NCBI GenBank assembly: GCA_002353975.1
Contig: DEKQ01000055.1
Span: 1-13,708 of the forward strand
Source: Prevotellaceae bacterium UBA2718
GTDB lineage: Bacteria; Bacteroidota; Bacteroidia; Bacteroidales; Bacteroidaceae
Length of the DNA stretch: 13,708 bases
Reading direction: 5' to 3'
Part shown: positions 1-6,058 of the stretch, one piece after another
Position numbering within the stretch: position 1 is the stretch's first letter
How the letters are laid out: each line of letters opens with the position of its first letter
The notes under the pieces: generated by a model
Databases searched by the model: none
Told to the model about the DNA's origin: nothing
What the model saw: the letters and a program-made list of their open reading frames with translations, nothing else
Position numbers and translations under genes: made by a program

Positions 1-63
1 GGTGCCAACGTGGCAGGCTTCATCAAGGTTGCTAAGGCTATGATGGCTCAGGGCATCGTATAA
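1..63 (+). CDS. gdhA: NADP-type glutamate dehydrogenase, C-terminal end (partial)
   Basis: Only the last 20 codons and the TAA stop are in the window; the gene begins upstream. The encoded tail reads GANVAGFIKVAKAMMAQGIV, which matches from memory the C-terminus of hexameric glutamate dehydrogenases (GANxAGFxKVAxAMxAQG). The family interconverts 2-oxoglutarate plus ammonium and glutamate in the cytoplasm. A strong hairpin terminator follows about 40 bp later, so this is the end of a transcription unit. The assignment rests on a short but distinctive tail, and the cofactor preference cannot be judged from it. Confidence 0.85.
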   Translation, partial: GANVAGFIKVAKAMMAQGIV

Positions 64-102
64 AGACTGACTACGTAAATACTAAGAGATAATTATAACG
101 GG

Positions 103-141
103 GAGGTGGATAACAATGTTGTTATTCACCTCTTTTATTTG
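103..141 (+). terminator. Rho-independent terminator after gdhA
   Basis: A 13-bp stem (103-115 paired with 120-132, one G-T wobble) with a four-base ATGT loop is followed by TTTTATTTG. It lies 40 bp after the gdhA stop and only 20 bp before the ATG of the next gene. The next gene therefore needs read-through or a promoter in or overlapping this element. The 8-mer at 134-141 (TTTATTTG) matches the TAnnTTTG box at five of six fixed positions, but no -33 element sits at the right distance. Confidence 0.85.
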
Positions 142-161
142 TTAATTCGTACCACCTGTAA

Positions 162-3100
162 ATGGAGCTAAAAGACGTAACCTTTCTTAATCTGATGCAG
201 CGTCGCATCTTCAATGTGCTGATAATCGCTAATCCGTATGATGCCTTCATGCTGGAAGATGACGGGCGTGTTGACGAGAAGATTTTCTCGGAGTACATGC
301 AATTAGGCTTGCGCTATCCCCCTTCGTTCACCCAGGTGTGCACGATAGAGGAGGCGCGTGAGGCCATAGAACATGCTGTCTATGACCTCATAATCTGTAT
401 GCCGGGCAATGCCGATAATGATGCCTTTGACGTGGCGCATCAGGTGAAGGAGATAACCCCTGAGACACCTTGCGTGGTGCTGACACCCTTCTCGCATGGC
501 ATCAGCAGACGTATGGAGAACCTCGACCTGAGCATCTTTGAATACGTCTTTTGCTGGCTGGGCAATACAGACCTCATCCTCTCTATCATCAAGCTGATAG
601 AGGACAAGATGAACGTGGCCAACGATACCGCCGAGGCAGGCGTGAAATGCGTGCTGCTGGTAGAGGACAACATCAGGTTCTATTCCTCCATTCTGCCGCA
701 TCTGTATAAGTACATCCTGACCCAGAGCCTGAACTTCGCCACCGAGGCACTGAACACCACAGCCGAGATGCTGCGAATGCGTGGACGTCCGAAGGTGCTG
801 CTGGCACGTAACTACGAGGAGGCGATGGCGGTCTATGAGGAGTATCATGACCATCTGCTCGGCATCATCAGCGATTGCCGATTCCCGAAGGACGGAGCAG
901 AGGACCCGCTCGCCGGCGTGAAATTCCTGCAGACGGTGAGGGAGCGCGACGAATATCTCCCCATGATTATGGAGACATCGGAGACGGACGTGGAGCTGGA
1001 TGTGAGGGGCGTGAAGATGGTGGACAAGAACTCAAAGAAGTTCGACGTGGACCTGCACGCCATTATGGCAGAGCACTTCGGCTTCGGCGACTTCCTGTTC
1101 CGCGATCCTAAGACGCGCGAGGTGATACGGCGTGTGAAGAACCTCAAGGAGCTGCAGGACCAGATATACAAGATACCGTCAGACTCGATGGCCTATCACG
1201 TGAGCCGCAACCACATCTCGCGTTGGCTGGCGGCGAGGGCCATCTTCCCCGTGTCAGAGTTCCTGAAGTCCATCACGTGGCACCGCTATCCCGATGTGGA
1301 GACGCATCGCCGCTATATCTTTGATGCCATCGTGGCTTATCGCCACATGAAGAACCTGGGAGTCGTGGCGGTGTTCAACAAGGACCGCTTTGACAGCTAC
1401 TCACACTTTGCCCGCATCGGCGACGGCTCGCTGGGCGGAAAGGGTAGGGGACTGGCATTCCTCGACAATATCATAAAGAAACACCAGGAACTGCATCAGT
1501 TTCCCAATGCCCGCGTGATGATACCCAAGACGGTAGTGATGTGCACGGACATCTTTGACACGTTCATGTCAGACAATAACCTGTGGGAGGTGGCGCTGAG
1601 CGATGCTGAGGATGAGGTAATACTGCAGCACTTCCTGCAAGGACAGCTGCCGGACTCGCTGCGCGATGACCTTGATACGCTTATCGACGCGACGCGCAAG
1701 CCATTGGCGGTACGTTCATCGTCGCTGCTGGAGGACAGTCACTATCAGCCTTTCGCCGGAGTGTATTCCACATACATGATACCCTATTCCGACAACCGCG
1801 ACGAGATGCTATGCAATCTGTCAAATGCCATCAAGAGCGTCTATGCCTCGGTATATTATCACGACTCCAAGGCCTATATGACTGCCACGCAGAACCTTAT
1901 AGACCAAGAGAAGATGGCTGTGATAGTACAGGAGGTGGTGGGTCAGGACTTCGGCGACTATTACTACCCCAATATCTCGGGCGTGCTGCGCTCGCTGAAC
2001 TTCTATCCCGTTGGTGACGAACGCCCCGAGGAAGGCATAGCATCACTCGCCTTAGGACTGGGAAAGTACATCGTCGATGGCGGTCAGACACTGTGCGTGT
2101 CGCCTGCCCACCCAAGGCAGGTCATGCAGATGTCGGAGATGGAGACAGCCCTGAGACAGACGCAGACCAGCTTCCTCTCCATAAAACGGTCGGATGCCAC
2201 CATCAACTTCACCACCGATGATGGCCTGAACCTCACGAGGCGCAGGGTGAACGACGCAGAGCCGGAAGGGTCGCTGAGGTATATCGCCTCCACGTTTGAC
2301 CCGTATGACCAGGTGATACGTCCCGGAGTGTATGAGGGAGGCAGGAAGGTCATCTCAATGAATGGCGTGCTGGAGCAGGATGCGTTCCCCTTCCCGCAGC
2401 TCATGCAGATGGCCCTTCATCTGGGCAGCGACGAGATGCGACGCCCCGTGGAGATAGAGATGGCATGCAATATCCATCCTCCAAAGGATGGGGAAGAGGG
2501 TTCCATATCGTTCTACCTCTTGCAGATAAGGCCTATCGTGGACACTAAGCAGGAGCTGAACGAAGACCTGTTGCAGATACCGGACTCTCAGTGTCTGCTT
2601 CGCTCGCACAACTCGCTCGGTCATGGCGTGACAGAGGGGTTGCAGGATGTGGTGTATGTAAAGGTGGATGAGGACTACTCGCCCTCTAACAACGCCTTGA
2701 TACAAGACGAGATAGACAGCATCAACGACTCCTTCCTCGCCGCTCAGGCAAATCCTCAACAGGAGGCCCTCCCCTCTGGGGGAGATGGAGGGGGCTCCTC
2801 TCATCCGGACTCGTATATCCTCATAGGTCCAGGACGCTGGGGCAGCTCAGACGAATGGCTCGGCATCCCTGTCAAGTGGCCTAACATCTCAGCTGCCAGG
2901 CTGATAGTAGAGGAGATATTGCCAGAGCATTACGTTGACCCATCGCAGGGCACGCACTTCTTCCAGAACCTCACATCGCTCGGAGTAGGTTACTTCACCA
3001 TCGACGTGCACCACGACCGCGAAGGCAATCCCATCGCTGACCCTTCTGCTTACGGCAACGGCGAACTGGAGATACTGCGCCGCGACCTGCTGGACAAGCT

Positions 3101-3209
3101 CCCCGCCGTGCGTGAAACCAAACACGTGCGACACGTACGCCTGCCTCACCCCGTAACCCTAATGATGGACGGCCTGAAGCAAGAAGGGGTAGTTGTTTTT
3201 AATTCATAA
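162..3209 (+). CDS. Tandem receiver-like + PPDK_N (PEP/pyruvate-binding) protein
   Basis: This 1015-residue protein is usually annotated as a PEP synthase-like protein. Residues 15-150 form a receiver-like domain with Cys79 where the phospho-acceptor Asp is expected. Residues 160-300 form a second receiver that keeps the key residues: acidic pair in VLLVEDN (165-170), Asp238, Thr272/Ser273 and Lys289. Residues 415-795 resemble the ATP-grasp part of PPDK/PEP synthase: GSLGGKGRG (422-430), VRSSSLLEDSHYQPFAGVYS (517-536) and LQIRPI (787-792). The end carries a family-typical GPGRWGSSDEWLG block (889-901). The swivelling phosphohistidine domain and the PEP-binding barrel are absent, so normal PEP synthesis is unlikely. 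Residues 864-883 are a low-complexity Gly/Ser/Pro linker encoded by an inserted repeat. The first ATG is kept because family members from memory have an equivalent LKDxTFxNLM start. The true function is unknown. Confidence 0.85.
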   Translation: MELKDVTFLNLMQRRIFNVLIIANPYDAFMLEDDGRVDEKIFSEYMQLGLRYPPSFTQVCTIEEAREAIEHAVYDLIICMPGNADNDAFDVAHQVKEITPETPCVVLTPFSHGISRRMENLDLSIFEYVFCWLGNTDLILSIIKLIEDKMNVANDTAEAGVKCVLLVEDNIRFYSSILPHLYKYILTQSLNFATEALNTTAEMLRMRGRPKVLLARNYEEAMAVYEEYHDHLLGIISDCRFPKDGAEDPLAGVKFLQTVRERDEYLPMIMETSETDVELDVRGVKMVDKNSKKFDVDLHAIMAEHFGFGDFLFRDPKTREVIRRVKNLKELQDQIYKIPSDSMAYHVSRNHISRWLAARAIFPVSEFLKSITWHRYPDVETHRRYIFDAIVAYRHMKNLGVVAVFNKDRFDSYSHFARIGDGSLGGKGRGLAFLDNIIKKHQELHQFPNARVMIPKTVVMCTDIFDTFMSDNNLWEVALSDAEDEVILQHFLQGQLPDSLRDDLDTLIDATRKPLAVRSSSLLEDSHYQPFAGVYSTYMIPYSDNRDEMLCNLSNAIKSVYASVYYHDSKAYMTATQNLIDQEKMAVIVQEVVGQDFGDYYYPNISGVLRSLNFYPVGDERPEEGIASLALGLGKYIVDGGQTLCVSPAHPRQVMQMSEMETALRQTQTSFLSIKRSDATINFTTDDGLNLTRRRVNDAEPEGSLRYIASTFDPYDQVIRPGVYEGGRKVISMNGVLEQDAFPFPQLMQMALHLGSDEMRRPVEIEMACNIHPPKDGEEGSISFYLLQIRPIVDTKQELNEDLLQIPDSQCLLRSHNSLGHGVTEGLQDVVYVKVDEDYSPSNNALIQDEIDSINDSFLAAQANPQQEALPSGGDGGGSSHPDSYILIGPGRWGSSDEWLGIPVKWPNISAARLIVEEILPEHYVDPSQGTHFFQNLTSLGVGYFTIDVHHDREGNPIADPSAYGNGELEILRRDLLDKLPAVRETKHVRHVRLPHPVTLMMDGLKQEGVVVFNS
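2766..2799 (+). repeat. GC-rich palindromic repeat, copy B (inside a CDS)
   Basis: The copy has the arrangement CCCTCCCCTCTGGGGGAG followed by a G-rich tail. It matches, with small differences, copies at 3227-3266 (opposite orientation), 3362-3393 and 13648-13685. It lies in frame within the PPDK_N gene and encodes roughly EALPSGGDGGGSS (868-880), just before the conserved C-terminal block. It is the only one of the four copies inside a gene. Confidence 0.75.
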
Positions 3210-3222
3210 TTCATAATTCATA
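3202..3222. repeat. Heptanucleotide tandem repeat (ATTCATA x3)
   Basis: Three perfect tandem copies of ATTCATA, followed by ATTAG. The first copy overlaps the 3' end of the PPDK_N gene and supplies its last residues and stop codon. The array directly abuts GC-rich repeat copy A. Confidence 0.85.
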
Positions 3223-3226
3223 ATTA

Positions 3227-3266
3227 GCCCCCCTCCGGCTCCCCGCCCCCCCTTGGGGGGAGAGGT
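3227..3266 (-). repeat. GC-rich palindromic repeat, copy A (inverted)
   Basis: Read on the minus strand it has the same plan as the other copies: CCTCTCCCC, a central CAAGG, a G-run, then a G-rich tail ending in GGGGGGC. It lies in inverted orientation to copy C, 95 bp away, so the two could pair into a long hairpin across the convergent intergenic region. Confidence 0.7.
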
Positions 3267-3279
3267 CTAATCCGCGACC

Positions 3280-3306
3280 ACGAATTTCACCAATTACACG
3301 AAAGTC
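3280..3306. repeat. Degenerate nonanucleotide repeat (ACGAATTTC-like x3)
   Basis: Three adjacent 9-bp units read ACGAATTTC, ACCAATTAC and ACGAAAGTC. The periodicity is visible by eye but degenerate, so chance is possible. It sits between the two inverted GC-rich repeats and runs into the 16-bp inverted repeat. Confidence 0.5.
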
Positions 3307-3346
3307 CCCTGTCATCTTCCACTTTGGGTAAAGATGACAGGGGACT
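3303..3346. repeat. Perfect 16-bp inverted repeat (stem-loop)
   Basis: The arms 3303-3318 and 3331-3346 are exactly complementary (AGTCCCCTGTCATCTT and its complement), around a 12-base loop. It sits midway between the convergent PPDK_N and permease genes. Neither side has a good T-run, so it is not a classical intrinsic terminator, although it may still end transcription from both sides. It could also be the core of a small mobile or decayed element. Confidence 0.85.
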
Positions 3347-3361
3347 GCATCGTGTTAAGTA

Positions 3362-3393
3362 CTCCCTCCCCTTGGGGGAGGGCTGGGGAGAGG
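3362..3393 (+). repeat. GC-rich palindromic repeat, copy C
   Basis: An 8-bp perfect stem (3364-3371 with 3375-3382, loop TTG) is followed by the tail CTGGGGAGAGG and a five-T run at 3394-3398. That T-run contains the complement of the permease stop codon, so the repeat touches the 3' end of the permease gene. On the permease transcript the hairpin lies immediately after the stop and may stabilise or end the message. Confidence 0.75.
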
Positions 3394-3396
3394 TTT

Positions 3397-4704
3397 TTAC
3401 AGGAAGGCGTAACGGCAGATGAAGAGGACTGCCAGAAGGATGGTGGCCCAGTTCATGTTGTTGCGCTCGTCTTTGTCTTTTAATTGTCCGGAGCAGAGGT
3501 GGATGAGCACATAGGAGATGACGCCTATGAGTATGCCGTCGGAGATACTGTTTGTCAGAGGCATGAGGATGATGCACAGGAAACATGGTATTGCCGTGAC
3601 ATAGTCGGAGAAGTCAATCTTGTGTATGTCGTGCATCATCATTACGCCTACGAGTATGAGCGTAGATGCCGTAGCTTGTTCGGGTATGGCGAGGAACAAT
3701 GGTGCAAAGAGTAATGCAACGATAAAGCATATTGCCGTCGTGAAGCTGGTGAGTCCTGAGCGGCCACCGGCATCAACGCCTGAGGCACTCTCCACATACG
3801 ACGAAACCGTTGATGTGCCAAGCATCGCTCCTACGGTGGTGCCTATGGCATCGGCCATGAAGGCTTGGTTGAGATTTTTTACGTTACCGTCTTCGTCAAC
3901 CATGCCGGCGCGATTGGACACTCCGATGAGGGTGCCGATGGTGTCAAAGATGTCAATGAACAGGAATGTCAGCACAACGATGGCCATATCGACGGTAAAG
4001 ATGTTATGCAGCTCGAACTTCCAGAAGATAGGCTCTATGGATGGCGGCATGGATATGATGCCGTTATAGTGCGTGATGCCGAGAGGTATGCCTATGGCTG
4101 TGGTCGCGAGAATGCCGATAAGCAGGGCTCCCGTGACTTTCCTTACCATCAGGGCAGCCGTCAGCAGTAAGCCAAAGATGCTCAGCAGCACACCTGTGTC
4201 GTGCATGTTGCCAATGGTGAGGAATGTGGACTCAGAGGATGTGATAAGCCCCGCGCCCTTGAGTCCCACGAAGGCTATGAACAGGCCTATGCCGGGACCG
4301 ATGGAACGTCTGAGTATGAGGGGGATGGCATTGACAATATGCTTACGCAGCCCCGTGATGGTAAGGAGGATGAAGATGAGTCCCTCTATCAGCACGGCGG
4401 TGAGGGCAAACTGCCACGTGTAGCCCATAGTGAGAACTACGGTGAATGCGAAGAAAGCATTGATGCCCATGCCCGGAGCCAGGGCGAATGGCAGTTTGGC
4501 ATAGATAGCCATTACCAATGTCGCGACAACTGACGAGATACAGGTGGTGGTGAATAAGGCACCTGCGTCCATGCCTGTGACAGAGAGAATGCTGGGGTTG
4601 ACTGCGAGGATATAGGCCATCGTGAGAAATGTAGTGATGCCACCGATGACTTCTTTGCGCAGTACCATCGTAGAGGGGTCGAAACCGAAGAGTTTTTGTA
4701 ACAT
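3397..4704 (-). CDS. NCS2/AzgA-family purine (adenine/guanine/hypoxanthine) permease
   Basis: This 435-residue, strongly hydrophobic protein has the length and character of the AzgA branch of NCS2 transporters, which import purine bases with protons across the inner membrane. Recognisable segments from memory are the N-terminal TTFLTMAYILAVNPSIL (residues 24-40), then KLPFALAPGMGINAFFAF and FLFIDIFDTIGTLIG. Fourteen membrane spans are expected, and many hydrophobic segments are evident. The gene starts 26 bp after the upstream aminotransferase stop on the same strand, so they may be co-transcribed. A near-match to the Bacteroidota -7 box (TAATTTG) lies in that gap, so a private promoter is possible. 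Which base it carries cannot be decided by eye; adenine/hypoxanthine-guanine type is the usual annotation. Confidence 0.9.
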   Translation of the reverse strand: MLQKLFGFDPSTMVLRKEVIGGITTFLTMAYILAVNPSILSVTGMDAGALFTTTCISSVVATLVMAIYAKLPFALAPGMGINAFFAFTVVLTMGYTWQFALTAVLIEGLIFILLTITGLRKHIVNAIPLILRRSIGPGIGLFIAFVGLKGAGLITSSESTFLTIGNMHDTGVLLSIFGLLLTAALMVRKVTGALLIGILATTAIGIPLGITHYNGIISMPPSIEPIFWKFELHNIFTVDMAIVVLTFLFIDIFDTIGTLIGVSNRAGMVDEDGNVKNLNQAFMADAIGTTVGAMLGTSTVSSYVESASGVDAGGRSGLTSFTTAICFIVALLFAPLFLAIPEQATASTLILVGVMMMHDIHKIDFSDYVTAIPCFLCIILMPLTNSISDGILIGVISYVLIHLCSGQLKDKDERNNMNWATILLAVLFICRYAFL

Positions 4705-4730
4705 GATTAAAGAATTAGCAAATTATCGAA

Positions 4731-5846
4731 TTAAGAGAGGGGTTGGAAACTGTTGATGGCTTTGGCGATGGTTGCGGCGTCGTCAAGCGTTATGACGGGG
4801 CTGATGGGCAGGGACAGCTCACATGCGTGTATGCGCTCCGTTATGGGCAGGTGCAGGTGTCCAAGCGTTGCGGCATAGCACTGCTGTCGGTGAGGAGCCA
4901 CGGGATAGTGTATCATTGTTTCGATGCCGCAATCAAGAAGGTGGCGGCGCAGGCTGTCACGGTGGGGGGTGAGGATGGGGAACTGATGATACACGTTGCA
5001 GTCATCAGGCAATCTCTGAGGCAGAGTGACGTGGGGATTGCTAATGGCATCGTAGTAGTACGCAGCTATTTGTTGGCGATGATGATTGTCCTCGTCAAGG
5101 TATTGCAGCTTGATGCTGAGCACGGCGGCATCAATCTCAGAGATGCGGCTGTTGCGCCCCACGTAGCTGAAGACGTATTTCTCCTTTGTGCCGTAGTTGG
5201 CAAGTGAACGCACCGTCTCAGCAAGGCGGTCATCGTCGGTCGTTACCGCTCCGGCATCGCCGAAAGCCCCGATGTTCTTGGCGGGATAGAAAGAGTGTGC
5301 TGCGGCATGGCCGAGGCTTCCGGTGCGGCGACTGTCAAGTGTGCGGCAGCCCTGGGCCTGCGCGTTGTCCTCTATGAGCAGAAGATTGTGGCGCTTGCAG
5401 ATGTCGGCAAGGGCGTCGCTGAAGGAGAGGCGTCCATAGAGGTGTACTGTTACCACGGCACGCGTGCGAGGTGTGACAGCCTCTTCCACGCGGCTGATGT
5501 CAAGGTTCAGGTGCTCCCATGTCGGCTCAACAAGAATGGGCCTGAGGCCACATAGGGTTATAGCATTGATGGTCGCGATGAAGGTATTGGCGGGAACGAT
5601 GACCTCATCTCCCTCACTCAGAGAGCCTAACTGCTTATATGCCTGCAGGATGAGGCACAAGGCATCAAGCCCGTTGCCCACGCCTATGCAGTGGCGTGTG
5701 CCAATGTAGGAGGCGTAGCACTTCTCAAACTGCTCCGTCTCACGGCCTTGAAGGAACCAACCGCTGTCAACGACGCGGCTGATGGCACCCTTGTATTCCT
5801 CGGCATGGAGGGCTGTGATGGCTGGAAGATTGTAAAATGTAATCAT
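4731..5846 (-). CDS. DegT/DnrJ/EryC1/StrS-family PLP aminotransferase
   Basis: This is a 371-residue PLP enzyme of the sugar aminotransferase type, which transfers an amino group to a keto-sugar nucleotide. The start at 5846 (MITFYNLPAI) is preferred over an in-frame ATG at 5885. It matches the family's usual beginning, and the upstream ATG overlaps the -33 element of the promoter. Seen from this start are the GVGNGLDAL phosphate-binding stretch (55-63), ANTFIATINAI (86-96), LLIEDNAQAQG (156-166, Asp160 for the PLP ring) and SFYPAKNIGAFGDAG (185-199, Lys190 as the Schiff-base lysine). The VGNGLDAL pattern resembles 3-ketosugar aminotransferases (FdtB/QdtB-like), but the substrate is not certain. 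No other nucleotide-sugar genes are nearby, so it looks like an orphan next to the permease. The family assignment is secure. Confidence 0.9.
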   Translation of the reverse strand: MITFYNLPAITALHAEEYKGAISRVVDSGWFLQGRETEQFEKCYASYIGTRHCIGVGNGLDALCLILQAYKQLGSLSEGDEVIVPANTFIATINAITLCGLRPILVEPTWEHLNLDISRVEEAVTPRTRAVVTVHLYGRLSFSDALADICKRHNLLLIEDNAQAQGCRTLDSRRTGSLGHAAAHSFYPAKNIGAFGDAGAVTTDDDRLAETVRSLANYGTKEKYVFSYVGRNSRISEIDAAVLSIKLQYLDEDNHHRQQIAAYYYDAISNPHVTLPQRLPDDCNVYHQFPILTPHRDSLRRHLLDCGIETMIHYPVAPHRQQCYAATLGHLHLPITERIHACELSLPISPVITLDDAATIAKAINSFQPLS

Positions 5847-5854
5847 TGCGAAGC

Positions 5855-5886
5855 CAAAATTACGACAAAGTTTCGTAATATGCAAA
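5855..5886 (-). promoter_or_regulatory. Bacteroidota-type promoter of the aminotransferase gene
   Basis: On the minus strand, TTTG (complement of 5883-5886) is followed after 20 bp by TAATTTTG (complement of 5855-5862). This matches the Bacteroidota -33/-7 pattern of TTTG, 19-21 bp, TAnnTTTG. Only eight bases separate the -7 box from the ATG at 5846, so the transcript would have little or no 5' leader. Confidence 0.6.
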
Positions 5887-5946
5887 GAAATTATAAAAAA
5901 AGTACTATTTAGCCCCTCTGCTGACGCTTGTGTCGTTTTTTTTTAT

Positions 5947-5954
5947 TAATTTTG
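5947..5954 (+). promoter_or_regulatory. Probable -7 promoter box of gyrA
   Basis: TAATTTTG matches the Bacteroidota TAnnTTTG element and precedes the gyrA ATG by about 105 bp, implying a leader of roughly 95-100 nt. No TTTG lies at the usual 19-21 bp upstream; the nearest TTG is too close. The leader contains a weak 5-bp hairpin (5961-5965 with 5973-5977). The downstream AAGAAGGT at 6025-6032 is too far from the ATG to act as a ribosome site. Confidence 0.45.
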
Positions 5955-6058
5955 CGCAATGTTATAGACCCCATAACGGCGTCAGAGAGCCTGAAAGAGG
6001 GCAATAATCGAATATCTGCAAAAAAAGAAGGTAACAAATTAAGACATATTTTTAACCA

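Noticed and set aside
3287..3586. A minus-strand open frame containing KTSPQPSPKGRE
   Set aside because: The peptide is the translation of the GC-rich repeat and intergenic sequence; the frame overlaps the permease gene and is not a real protein.
5847..5885. Upstream in-frame ATG giving a 384-residue aminotransferase
   Set aside because: It overlaps the -33 promoter element and adds residues not expected at the family N-terminus; the ATG at 5846 is preferred.
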